64,000 nucleotides of DNA. Source: Streptomyces sparsogenes. Lineage in GTDB: Bacteria > Actinomycetota > Actinomycetes > Streptomycetales > Streptomycetaceae. The notes beneath the pieces are model-generated. The model made no database searches. It was not told the DNA's origin and saw only the letters and a program-made list of their open reading frames with translations. Position 1 is the first letter of the stretch, and each line of letters opens with the position of its first letter. The stretch covers positions 33,795-97,794 of the forward strand of contig NZ_MAXF01000100.1 of assembly GCF_001704635.1 (NCBI RefSeq), read 5' to 3'. The position numbers and the translations under genes were made by a program. Below, in pieces: positions 43,964 to 52,160 of this stretch.

Positions 43964-45322
43964 CTACGGCGCGACCCCGACCCCCGGCCCGTCCCCTCGG
44001 AAGTCGCGGGTCAGCTTCTCCAGCGTGGGGACGAGGTCGTTGGGGGTCGGCGCGTCGAGCATCTCCCGCCGCAGCCGCGCGGCCGACTCCCGGTACGACG
44101 GCTCTTCCAGCAGTCGGACCAGCCCCTCGCGCAGGGTCTCGGCCGTCACCTCCGAGGCGTGCAGATACGCGCCGCCGCCCTGGGCGTCGAGCACGGCGGC
44201 CTTGGCCCACCAGTCCGAGAACCGGATCGGGAGCAGGAACTGCGGCACACCGTGCAGCAGCGCCGCCGACCAGCCGCCGAAGCCGCCGTGGTGGACGACC
44301 GCGGAACAGCTCGGCACGATCGTGTGGAGGGGCACGAAGTCCACGATCCGGGTGTTGTCCGGCACCCGCCGCAGGCTGCCGGACTCCTGGGGCGGGAGCG
44401 AGGCGACGAACTCGATGTCGAGGTCGGCCACGGCGTCCAGGATCTCCGGCACGGGCAGGTGGGAGGCGCCGATGACCGAGGCCGTGGAGGATCCCGGGCT
44501 GAAGCACACCCGGGGCCGGTCGGGCGCGCGCCGCACCCAGTCGGGCTCCACCGACGGGCCGTTGTAGGGCGCGTAGCGCACCGCCACGCGCCGTACGCCC
44601 AGGGGGAGTTGAAGACTCGCCGGGCCCTGGTCGATGGTCCACTGGCCGGTGGTGACCTCCTCCGCGAAGTCGCTGCCGTGCCGCCGGAGATGGCCGGTCA
44701 GCCAGTCGCCGAGCGGATCCTCGGGACGCTCCGCGGGCTGCCGCCCCGCCAGTTCGAGGAACACCCCGCGCATCGCCGAGTAGATGTCCACGTTCCACAG
44801 CAGCCGGGCGTGGGCCGCGCCCACGACCCGGGCCGCCACGGCCCCCGCGTAGGCGAGCGGCGACCAGATCACCAGGTCGGGCCGCCAGGAGCGGGCCAGC
44901 TCCACCAGGTCGTCGACCATGGAGTCGTTGTACACGCGGTACAGCCGTTCCACGTTGACCTGGTATTTCGTCAGCACGCTCGGCCAGGTCTCCCGCTCCA
45001 CACCGGGCTCGGACCAGTCCATGGCCTCGTTCTCCAGGAGGCCGTACAGCGTGCGGTACAGCTCCCTGGCCCCGGCGCGGTCGTCCCGCTTGCGGGCGTC
45101 GATGATCCGCGCGGACAGCTCCCGGTAGGGGGCGAAGGCATCGCCCATCCGGTGGTCGGTGCCGACGGGCGTCGCGGTGAGACCGGAGTGGGTGATGGCG
45201 TCGGTGACGGCCGGATTGCCGGCGACCCGCACCTCGTGCCCCGCCGTCGTCAGGGCCCAGGCCAGCGGAACCATCGTGTACAGATGTGACTTCTCGGAAA
45301 CCGTCGCGAACAGCACGCGCAT
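43964..45322 (-). CDS. Glycosyltransferase of the activator-dependent (EryCIII/DesVII-like) GT1 family
   Basis: 452 aa from the ATG at 45322 (AGAAGGA upstream). The start MRVLFATVSEKSHLYTMVPL, the GHEVRVAGNPAVTDAITHSG stretch and WRPDLVIWSPLAYAGAVAAR match natural-product GT-B enzymes that put deoxysugars on macrolides. The donor site has FSPGSST, IVDFVPLHTIVPSCSAVVHH and GGFGGWSAALLHGVPQFLLP. Known members often need a P450-like helper that lacks the haem Cys; none is present here. It is the last gene of the terpenoid run, 85 bp after the prenyl synthase, so its acceptor is presumably the oxidised terpene. No sugar-nucleotide genes are nearby. Confidence 0.87.
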   Translation of the reverse strand: MRVLFATVSEKSHLYTMVPLAWALTTAGHEVRVAGNPAVTDAITHSGLTATPVGTDHRMGDAFAPYRELSARIIDARKRDDRAGARELYRTLYGLLENEAMDWSEPGVERETWPSVLTKYQVNVERLYRVYNDSMVDDLVELARSWRPDLVIWSPLAYAGAVAARVVGAAHARLLWNVDIYSAMRGVFLELAGRQPAERPEDPLGDWLTGHLRRHGSDFAEEVTTGQWTIDQGPASLQLPLGVRRVAVRYAPYNGPSVEPDWVRRAPDRPRVCFSPGSSTASVIGASHLPVPEILDAVADLDIEFVASLPPQESGSLRRVPDNTRIVDFVPLHTIVPSCSAVVHHGGFGGWSAALLHGVPQFLLPIRFSDWWAKAAVLDAQGGGAYLHASEVTAETLREGLVRLLEEPSYRESAARLRREMLDAPTPNDLVPTLEKLTRDFRGDGPGVGVAP

Positions 45323-45407
45323 CGGTGGCGTTCCTTCTCTCGTGAGTGCGGCCGTGCTCCGGCGCCGCGGGGGCGGGCGCCGGAGCACGGGCCGTGGGGC
45401 GCGTCGG

Positions 45408-46448
45408 TCAGCTACTGCGGTGCGTGGCCAGGTCCACCAGTGACCGCAGACCGTGGGCGGCGTCCGGGTCGAGGGTGACCTCGGCCAGCCGGTCCAGCGC
45501 CAGGGACCGCTGCCGGTCCGCCTCCGCCAGCGCCCAGTCGCGCCCGCCGGCCTGCTCGACCAGCGCGGTCGCGCGCGTGACGCCGGTCGGCTCCAGCGGG
45601 CGCTCGTCCTGGTACAGCTCGGCCAGCCGGCGGCCCGCGGGCGTACCGCTGCCCAGCGCCGCGACGACCGGCAGGGACTTCTTGCGCCGGCGCAGATCGG
45701 CCCCGACCGGCTTCCCGGTCACCCGGGTGTCCCCCCAGATGCCCAGCAGGTCGTCCACGAGCTGGAAGGCCAGACCCAGGTGGTGTCCGTAGCCCCGGAG
45801 CGCCTCCACCTGGGCCGGGCCGGCGTCGGCGGCGAGCGCGCCGAGGCCGCAGGCCCCGGCGAACAGGGCCGCCGTCTTCCCGGCGGCCATGGTCAGGCAC
45901 TCGTCGAGGCCCACGTCGGCGCGCTCCTCGAAGGCGAGGTCGGCGCTCTGTCCGGCGACCAGCGCCAGCAGCGCGCGGCAGAGCTCCCGGGTGCCCGCGA
46001 CATGCCGGGCGGGGGGCGGGGAGGAGGCCAGTTCCTCCATGGCCAGGACCAGCATCGCGTCCCCGGCGAGCAGCGCCTGAGCACTGCCGAACACCGTCCA
46101 GGCCGTGGGCCGGCCGCGGCGGGTGGCGTCCTGGTCCATGACGTCGTCATGGAGCACCGAGAAGTTGTGCACCAGCTCCACCGCGGCGGCGGCGCCGAGC
46201 GCCTGCCCGGGCTCGGCGCCCACGGCCTGCGCGCCGCCGAGCACCAGCGCGCCCCGCAGCCCCTTGCCCCACCCGGCGTCGGTGGGCCGGCCGTCCGCGT
46301 CGCACCACCCGAAGTGGTAGCGGGCGACCGTACGCACCGGCTCGCTCAGCCGGTCCAGGGCCAGGCGGATCCGCGGACCGGTCAGTTCGGCGGTCCGGCG
46401 CAGTACCTCCCAGGATTCCGAGGTGTCCGTCGTCAGCGCGGTGGTCAT
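45408..46448 (-). CDS. Polyprenyl diphosphate synthase, probably geranylgeranyl type
   Basis: 346 aa; the ATG overlaps the terpene synthase stop (ATGA). First Asp-rich motif: ELVHNFSVLHDDVMDQD (DDVMD at 101-105). Second: FQLVDDLLGIWGD (232-240). The sequence before the first motif (HNFSVLH) is what Streptomyces GGPP synthases usually have, so C20 is the best guess; FPP or longer chains are not excluded. It condenses IPP units from the MEP pathway onto allylic diphosphates and should feed the coupled terpene synthase. A second role in general isoprenoid supply is less likely in this operon. Confidence 0.88.
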   Translation of the reverse strand: MTTALTTDTSESWEVLRRTAELTGPRIRLALDRLSEPVRTVARYHFGWCDADGRPTDAGWGKGLRGALVLGGAQAVGAEPGQALGAAAAVELVHNFSVLHDDVMDQDATRRGRPTAWTVFGSAQALLAGDAMLVLAMEELASSPPPARHVAGTRELCRALLALVAGQSADLAFEERADVGLDECLTMAAGKTAALFAGACGLGALAADAGPAQVEALRGYGHHLGLAFQLVDDLLGIWGDTRVTGKPVGADLRRRKKSLPVVAALGSGTPAGRRLAELYQDERPLEPTGVTRATALVEQAGGRDWALAEADRQRSLALDRLAEVTLDPDAAHGLRSLVDLATHRSS

Positions 46449-47569
46449 CGGTCGGCCACCACCAGGTCGGGCTCCAGGTACAGCGCGGGCCTCGGCGCCG
46501 AGCCGCCGTCCGGCGACTGGTACCGCTTGGTGCGGCTGGACCAGTCGAGATTGCCGCGGATCCAGGTGCGCATGCCGGCCAGATACGGGGTGAGCAGGGC
46601 GGAGTGCTCCGGGTACCGGCGCAGCAGCCGCTCCTCCAGGGCCAGATAGCGCCGGGTCTCCTCCGAGGTGGCGGCGCACACGTGGGCCAGCGCCCGCTCC
46701 TGGTCCAGCTCGCGGTGGTGCTGGACGACGTAGACCAGGTTGTGCACCTCGCCCAGGGACCGCTCCTTCTCCAGCGAATAGATGTCGTTGGTCCAGCAGA
46801 CCACGTTGCAGGCGGCGTCCAGCGCGGCCCGGAACTCCTCGCTCTGGTACAGCTCCCCCGGCACGTCGAGGCGCTCGACCACGTCGATGAGGTCCATGCA
46901 CACGTAGATCGCCCCGGTGTGGCGCCGGTTCTCGATGTAGTCGTCCTCTTCGGGGACGATCCCGCGCGTCCGGTTGCCCGCCTCCCAGACGGCGGCCGCC
47001 GCGAGACACTCCTCCAGGTGGCGTACGAAGCGGCGCCGCCAGGCTTCGGTCATTCCGGTCGCGGTGCGCCGCCACAGGTCCGCGAGGGAGGAGACCGCGG
47101 TCGGCAGGTCGGGGCGGCGGGCCGCCGCGGCGCCGTGGTCCGGGCTCTCCAGCACCGCGCGCATCTCGGCGAACACCTGTCCCGCCCGCCGGGGGTCGCG
47201 GCCGAAGTCACCGTCGTCCAGCTGGTCGTCGACCAGGAAGAGCCAGGCGAACCAGTCGGCCATCAGGGCGATCCGCTCCTCGTCGGCCGTCGGGTAGACC
47301 ATCGAGGCGAACCAGCCGAAGTCGGCGTGCTCGAAGCGGCGCCGGGCCGACTCCCGCTGGATGAGGCCCACCGTCCCCACCCATTGGCTCAGGTGCCGGC
47401 GCGCCTGCTCGGCGCGCGGGTTCACCCGGTGCGGGAAGGGGCAGTGGAGCTCCGGTATCCGCGGGGCTCGCGCGTCGTTCCCCTGCTCCGCGGCCATCTG
47501 CTGTCCTGCGGCCATCTGCTGCCCCGCGGCCATCGGCTGTCCTGGGGCCATCGGCTGTCCTGTGGTCAT
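46445..47569 (-). CDS. Class I terpene synthase (cyclase)
   Basis: 374 aa from the ATG at 47569 (GGAGGAGCG upstream); it overlaps the P450 stop (ATGA). The metal-binding motifs of bacterial class I enzymes are complete: FLVDDQLDDGD (Asp-rich, 114-119), the diphosphate-sensing Arg in IENRRHTGA (~215), the NSE triad NDIYSLEKE (261-269) and the RY pair in RTKRY (349-350). It ionises a linear prenyl diphosphate and cyclises it. The partner prenyl synthase suggests GGPP and a diterpene. The first 29 residues are an odd repeat with an in-frame Met every six residues (see repeat). Confidence 0.92.
   Translation of the reverse strand: MTTGQPMAPGQPMAAGQQMAAGQQMAAEQGNDARAPRIPELHCPFPHRVNPRAEQARRHLSQWVGTVGLIQRESARRRFEHADFGWFASMVYPTADEERIALMADWFAWLFLVDDQLDDGDFGRDPRRAGQVFAEMRAVLESPDHGAAAARRPDLPTAVSSLADLWRRTATGMTEAWRRRFVRHLEECLAAAAVWEAGNRTRGIVPEEDDYIENRRHTGAIYVCMDLIDVVERLDVPGELYQSEEFRAALDAACNVVCWTNDIYSLEKERSLGEVHNLVYVVQHHRELDQERALAHVCAATSEETRRYLALEERLLRRYPEHSALLTPYLAGMRTWIRGNLDWSSRTKRYQSPDGGSAPRPALYLEPDLVVADR
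47495..47569 (-). repeat. 18-bp tandem repeat with reiterated ATG codons at the terpene synthase start
   Basis: In-frame ATG codons occur at 47569, 47551, 47533, 47515 and 47497, exactly 18 nt apart. The unit is close to GGACAGCCGATGGCC plus three bases and codes GQPMAP/GQPMAA/GQQMAA. Each downstream ATG has a purine-rich GGACAG or GGGCAG-like element just before it. The same GGACAACCGATG string lies at the start of the upstream P450. Confidence 0.9.
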
Positions 47570-48981
47570 CGGCGCTCCTCCAGCCGCAGGTGGATACCGC
47601 CCTCGGGGTGCAGGGTGATCAGTGCCTGGGGGTGCACCTCGGTCGTCGCCTCGGGGAGCGCCAGCCGATAGCGGCGGGCCACCGTCGACAGGACCAGCAC
47701 CAGCTCGGTGAGGGCGAAGTGCTTGCCGATGCAGATCCGGTGCCCGGCGCCGAAGGGCGTGTAGACGTGCTTGGGGCGGGCGGCGATCGCCTCGGGGGTG
47801 AACCGCTCGGGGACGAAGCTCTCCGGGTCCTCCCAGAAGTCCGGGTGCCGGTGCAGGAAGTAGCTGTTGATCAGGACGTTGGTGTTCGCCGGAACCCGGT
47901 AGCCGTCGACCACGTCCTCCTCGCGCGCCCGGCGCATGAACTGGTAGGCGGGGGAGTAGATCCGCAGGGTCTCGTCGATCACCATCCGGGTGTACGTCAG
48001 CCGGGGGAGGTCCTCGAAGGACGGTATGGACCGCTCGCCCAGCACGGCGTCCACCTCGGCGTGCAGCTTCGCCTCCACCTCGGGGTGCCGGGCGAGCAGG
48101 TAGAACGCCCAGGAGAGGGTGTTGGTGGTGGTCTCGTAGGCCCCGATGCAGATGTTCAGCACCTCGTGGTGCAACTGCTCCAGGTCCATCCCCTTGCCGT
48201 CCTCCTCGTCCACGGTGTGGAGCAGCAGGGTGAGCAGGTCGGCCTCGTCGCCGGCGGGGACGTCCGCCCGCAGCCTGGCCTGGATGAAGTCGGAGACGAA
48301 GGTGTCCATGTCGTCGATCGCCCGGTGCAGCTTGCGGTTGCGGGGCGTCGGGAAGTTCAGCGGCGGGAAGGGGAAGCGGAAGAAGGCGCCGAGGATGGCG
48401 TTGGCCGTCTGGAAGGCCCGCTCGAACGCCTGTGCCGTCCTGCCGACCTCGGCGCTGAACAGCGACCGGTTGACGATGCGCAGCGCGAGCTGGCCGATCT
48501 CGTCGGTGACGTCCAGGACCTGGCCCTCACGCCGCTCCCAGCGCTGGAGCATCTGCGCGGTCTCGTCGGTCATGTTGCGGGCGAAGTGGCTGACCGTGCG
48601 CGGGGTGAAGTGCGGCGCCATCATCCGCCGCTGCCGGCGCCACAGCTCCATGTCGGCGTTGGCGATCAGGCCCTTGCGCAGCACGGGGCGGACGACGCGG
48701 AAGAGCATCGCGTCCTTGTCGTAGCTCTCGCCCTTCTCGACCAGGATGTGCCGGATGTAGTCGGGGTGGTTGACCAGCACGATGGGGATGCCCAGCGGCC
48801 GGAAGCGGAAGATGTCCCCGTACCGGTCGAGGCCGGCTCCGAGGAAGTGGAGTTGGTCGTTACGAAAGGCCAGGGCCCCGCCGATGCCGTCCTTGCGGCG
48901 GATCGTCGGTATCTCTCGGGCGCCTGACGGCCGGCCCACATCGGGCACGGTCGGTGCTGAAGACATCGGTTGTCCGTTCAT
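47566..48981 (-). CDS. Cytochrome P450 (second gene of terpenoid operon)
   Basis: 471 aa from the ATG at 48981; an ATG at 48966 is the alternative. The I-helix is CIGAYETTTNTLSWAFY, the K-helix ETLRIYSPAYQFMRR (ExxR), and the haem loop FGAGHRICIGKHFAL carries the Cys ligand, so the enzyme should be active. The length and N-terminal layout (RYGDIFRFRPLGIPIVLVNH) resemble the CYP102/CYP4/CYP170-like bacterial group, which includes terpene oxidases next to terpene synthases, rather than the shorter macrolide P450s. No ferredoxin gene is close. It overlaps the terpene synthase by 4 nt and follows the first P450 by 82 bp. Confidence 0.92.
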   Translation of the reverse strand: MNGQPMSSAPTVPDVGRPSGAREIPTIRRKDGIGGALAFRNDQLHFLGAGLDRYGDIFRFRPLGIPIVLVNHPDYIRHILVEKGESYDKDAMLFRVVRPVLRKGLIANADMELWRRQRRMMAPHFTPRTVSHFARNMTDETAQMLQRWERREGQVLDVTDEIGQLALRIVNRSLFSAEVGRTAQAFERAFQTANAILGAFFRFPFPPLNFPTPRNRKLHRAIDDMDTFVSDFIQARLRADVPAGDEADLLTLLLHTVDEEDGKGMDLEQLHHEVLNICIGAYETTTNTLSWAFYLLARHPEVEAKLHAEVDAVLGERSIPSFEDLPRLTYTRMVIDETLRIYSPAYQFMRRAREEDVVDGYRVPANTNVLINSYFLHRHPDFWEDPESFVPERFTPEAIAARPKHVYTPFGAGHRICIGKHFALTELVLVLSTVARRYRLALPEATTEVHPQALITLHPEGGIHLRLEERR

Positions 48982-49063
48982 CGATGCGGTGACAGCCCAG
49001 GACGTCGGTCACACGCCGTGGGCTCGTAAGAGAAAGGGGTGCCGCTCGCGCGGGCGCGGCCGG

Positions 49064-50431
49064 CTACCGGCGCGCGAGGCGCAGCCGGATCCCGCCCTTG
49101 GGATGCAGGGTGACCAGCGGCGCGAAGCCGACCGGCGGCTGCCCCGGCGGCACCGTCAGGGTGAAGGTCTGCGCGAGCATCGCGACGACGATCTGCATCT
49201 CGGTGAGGGCGAAGTACTTGCCGATGCAGTAGCGCGGCCCGCTGCCGAAGGGCTGGTAGACGTTGCGGGGCCGCTTCGCGGCGTTCTCGGGAGCGAAGCG
49301 CTCGGGATCGAACCGGTCCGGGTCGGGCCAGAATTCCGGGTGGCGGTGATAGGTGAGGAAGTTCAGGTAGACGCTGGACCCCTGGGGGATGCGATATCCG
49401 CCGATCTCGTCGTCGGCAATGGCCCGGCGCATGGTCTGCCAGGCGGGGGTGTGCAGTCGCAGGGTCTCATCGATGACCATACGGGTGTAGGTCAGCTCGG
49501 ACAGGGACTCGAGAGTCAGTGCCCGTCCTTCCAGGACCCGGTCGACTTCCTCCTGCACGCGGCGCTGGATTTCCGGGTGCCGGGCCAGCCGGTAGAAAAC
49601 CCAGGCCATGGAATTGCTGGAGGTCTCATAGCCGGACACGATGGTGGAGAGGATCTCGCCGAGCAGTTCCTGCCGGGTGAGGTTCACCCCGCTCGTGTGG
49701 TGGGTCATGGCCAGCAGCGCGGAGAACAGGTCGCGCCGCTCGGCCGGGTCCGCCTCGCGGTCCGTCACGAGCCGGTCGACGAAGCCGTCCATGTCCTGGA
49801 TGAGCGCGCGCAGCCGGGGACGCCGGCTCAATGGCGGGAAGGGAAAGCGGAAGAAATTGCCGATGATGGTGTTCAGCTCGAGGAAGTTGCGCTCGAACGC
49901 GGCGACATCGGCTCCGGCCTCAACGCCGAACAAGGAGCGGAGGGCGATCTTCAGGGCGAGGTCGCGGATGTCCGCGGAGACGTCGACCACCGCGTCCGGA
50001 TCGTCCCGGGCGGCCCACCTGTCGAGCAGACGGCCGGTCAGCTCGGTCATGCCGGGGGACAGGTCCACGATGCTGCCCCGGTTGAAGGAGGGCTGCATCA
50101 TGCGGCGCCGTGCGCGCCAGCGCTCTCCGCCCGGATTGGACACCAGCCCGCCCCGGAAGACGGTCTGGACCGCCCGGTAGAGGAAGTTGTCCTTGTCGTA
50201 GTTGGCGTGGGCGTCCACCAGCACGTGCTGGAAATGGTCGGGGTGGTTGACGAGAACCATCGGAAGGCCACCCAGGCGCAGCCGGACAATGTCTCCCCGG
50301 GTGGCGGCATACTGAACGAAACTCAACTGGTCACGGCGGGCACCGAGAATTCCGGATAAGTTTTCTCTTAAACTGAGGCTCGGTGGGGAGGAATTTTTGA
50401 GTGGCGCTTTGTTGCTTGTCGGTGCGGTCAT
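49064..50431 (-). CDS. Cytochrome P450 (first gene of terpenoid operon), two TTA codons
   Basis: 455 aa. I-helix VSGYETSSNSMAWVFY, K-helix ETLRLHTPAWQTMRR, haem loop FGSGPRYCIGKYFAL with the Cys ligand. It is a clear paralogue of the next P450: IGNFFRFPFPPLSR against LGAFFRFPFPPLNF, and both have LTYTRMVIDETLR, so the pair arose by duplication and probably oxidises different positions of one terpene. The N-terminal ~30 residues are AT-richer than the rest. Codons 21 (50369-50371) and 25 (50357-50359) are TTA, so translation needs the bldA tRNA. As the promoter-proximal gene it would delay the operon's first oxidation to development. Confidence 0.92.
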   Translation of the reverse strand: MTAPTSNKAPLKNSSPPSLSLRENLSGILGARRDQLSFVQYAATRGDIVRLRLGGLPMVLVNHPDHFQHVLVDAHANYDKDNFLYRAVQTVFRGGLVSNPGGERWRARRRMMQPSFNRGSIVDLSPGMTELTGRLLDRWAARDDPDAVVDVSADIRDLALKIALRSLFGVEAGADVAAFERNFLELNTIIGNFFRFPFPPLSRRPRLRALIQDMDGFVDRLVTDREADPAERRDLFSALLAMTHHTSGVNLTRQELLGEILSTIVSGYETSSNSMAWVFYRLARHPEIQRRVQEEVDRVLEGRALTLESLSELTYTRMVIDETLRLHTPAWQTMRRAIADDEIGGYRIPQGSSVYLNFLTYHRHPEFWPDPDRFDPERFAPENAAKRPRNVYQPFGSGPRYCIGKYFALTEMQIVVAMLAQTFTLTVPPGQPPVGFAPLVTLHPKGGIRLRLARR

Positions 50432-50507
50432 TCAATACCCCCGATTGTGCATTAGCGTACTCTATGCCCTTGGAGTATGCCAGCCTTTGCTTTGCGTTGT
50501 CGACCCT

Positions 50508-50526
50508 CCAAATGATCGGCATTTGG
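50508..50526. promoter_or_regulatory. Palindrome upstream of the terpenoid operon
   Basis: Perfect inverted repeat CCAAATG-ATCGG-CATTTGG, 77 bp upstream of the first P450 start, in an AT-rich stretch (50432-50580) that must hold the operon promoter. Its form suits a dimeric repressor or activator; which one is unknown. Confidence 0.65.
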
Positions 50527-50679
50527 TCGATTTTATCCCGCCGTGTGGAGGGATTCGCGTGTGTTAAGGCGATGTGACGCGGCATGCGGCCCCGCGCGGG
50601 ACCTCGGAACGTCTCGGCGGGCCCCGCCACGGCCCGGCCCGCCACACCCCAGCCCCACCCGCGACCGGCCGGGCCCAGG

Positions 50680-52029
50680 TCACAGGCGCGCGGACTTGAG
50701 CGCCATGTGCAGCAGCAGCCGGTCCTCGCCGGCGTCCAGGTCGAGCCCGGTCAGCTGCTCGACGCGGGAGAGCCGGTAGTACAGCGTCTGCCGGTGGATG
50801 CCGAGCGCCTGGGCGGTGCGGCTCGCCTGGCCCGCGCAGTCCAGGAACGCCTCGGCGGTGCGGGCGAGTTCGGCGTGCGAGGGCTCCAGCAGGGCCCGCA
50901 CCGCCGGGTCGGGCCCGGCCGCGGCGGGCAGCGCGGCCAGCAGCCGGTACGGGCCGATGGCGGACCACTCCGCGACCGGGCCGAGCCGCGCGTCCGCCCG
51001 GGCGGCCCGCGCGGCGGCCAGGGCCTCGGGCCAGGCCGCGGGCAGGTCGTCCAGGCCGCGGCGCGGCGCGCTGACACCCGCCGCGCTCGCCCCGCCCCCC
51101 GGCATGCCCGCCCCGCTCCCCGGCATGCCCGACGCGCGCGAGGCCGGGGCGGCCGCGCCGGGGGAGCGCAGGAGGTGCTCGGCCGCGGTGCGGGCCGGGT
51201 CCAGGGCCGTCCCGGCGCGCAGCCGGACCAGCGCGGCCAGGCCCGCCGCCGGGGAGCGCCCGGCGGCGGGGTCCGCCGGGGCGGGGCCGGGCGCGGGCGG
51301 GACGGCGCAGACGGCGGCCACCCCGGGCGGGTTGGGCAGCCCGGCGGGGCCTCCGCCCTCGGCGTCCTCCGGGGCCCAAGGGGTCACCGCGACGAGCGCC
51401 AGCGGCCCCTCGGCCGCGCCGCGCAGGGCGGCGCGCAGGGCCGTGCGCGCGGTGTCGCGGCCGTCCGGCGGCCCGGTCAGCAGGTCGCGCAGCAGCCTGC
51501 CGAGCTCCTCGTCCGCCCGGGCCTCCGCAGCCATCAGCGCCCCGATCCGCGCCGCCGTCTCCATGGCGCGCGCGAGCCGGGGGTCCGGCGGGCCGGCCGG
51601 GCCGCCGAGCTCCAGGTCGGACAGGTGGCCGTCGTCGAGCAGCCACACATAGCCGTGCACCACGCCCCGGTGGCGCACCGGCAGACAGATCCGGCCCATG
51701 AAGACCCCCGCCGCTGGGTCGGGCGGGATCCGCAGCGGCGCCTGGGCCCGGGCGATGCCGAACCCCTCGAACCAGGCCCGCACCGCGGCCGTGGACCGGC
51801 GCCGCAGGATGGAGCGGGTGCGCACCGGGTCGAGCGCCGGCTCGTCGGCCCCCTCGGGGTCGTCGCCGCTGTCGTGGGCGCCGAAGGCGATCAGCCCGAA
51901 GTCGCGGTTCTCGAGCGTCGCCGGCGCGCCGAGCGCCGCCGAGATCTCGTCCACGAGCTGCTGATAGTCGTCGAGCACCGGCTTCCCGCCTCCCTCTTCC
52001 CGCACCCACGCGTTGTTCTTCATTCTCAT
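50680..52029 (-). CDS. PucR/CdaR-type regulator, probable proline utilisation regulator
   Basis: 449 aa from the ATG at 52029 (another ATG at 52023; one at 52053 also possible). The N-terminal part begins VLDDYQQLVDEISAALGAP and is a GAF-like sensory region. The middle is Ala/Pro/Gly-rich. The C-terminal PucR HTH is RTAEAFLDCAGQASRTAQAL followed by GIHRQTLYYRLSRVEQLTGL. It diverges from proline dehydrogenase with about 130 bp between them, the usual place of the proline-responsive activator in Streptomyces. It should bind that region and switch on conversion of proline to glutamate. Confidence 0.85.
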   Translation of the reverse strand: MRMKNNAWVREEGGGKPVLDDYQQLVDEISAALGAPATLENRDFGLIAFGAHDSGDDPEGADEPALDPVRTRSILRRRSTAAVRAWFEGFGIARAQAPLRIPPDPAAGVFMGRICLPVRHRGVVHGYVWLLDDGHLSDLELGGPAGPPDPRLARAMETAARIGALMAAEARADEELGRLLRDLLTGPPDGRDTARTALRAALRGAAEGPLALVAVTPWAPEDAEGGGPAGLPNPPGVAAVCAVPPAPGPAPADPAAGRSPAAGLAALVRLRAGTALDPARTAAEHLLRSPGAAAPASRASGMPGSGAGMPGGGASAAGVSAPRRGLDDLPAAWPEALAAARAARADARLGPVAEWSAIGPYRLLAALPAAAGPDPAVRALLEPSHAELARTAEAFLDCAGQASRTAQALGIHRQTLYYRLSRVEQLTGLDLDAGEDRLLLHMALKSARL

Positions 52030-52160
52030 ACAGATGTCTGAGATCCCGGACACGGATGCGTGACAGCTGTCGATGGCCGGGAATCGGAGCGATCCTTAAG
52101 TTTCACGGTGAGTTGTAGAAGCCGTTCCGCGGCCTTCATCCGTCATCGTGGAGGTGCCCC

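Noticed and set aside
47566..50431. P450s as EryCII/DesVIII-type inactive glycosyltransferase activators
   Set aside because: Both keep the haem Cys, ExxR and I-helix residues and are of the longer terpene-linked type.
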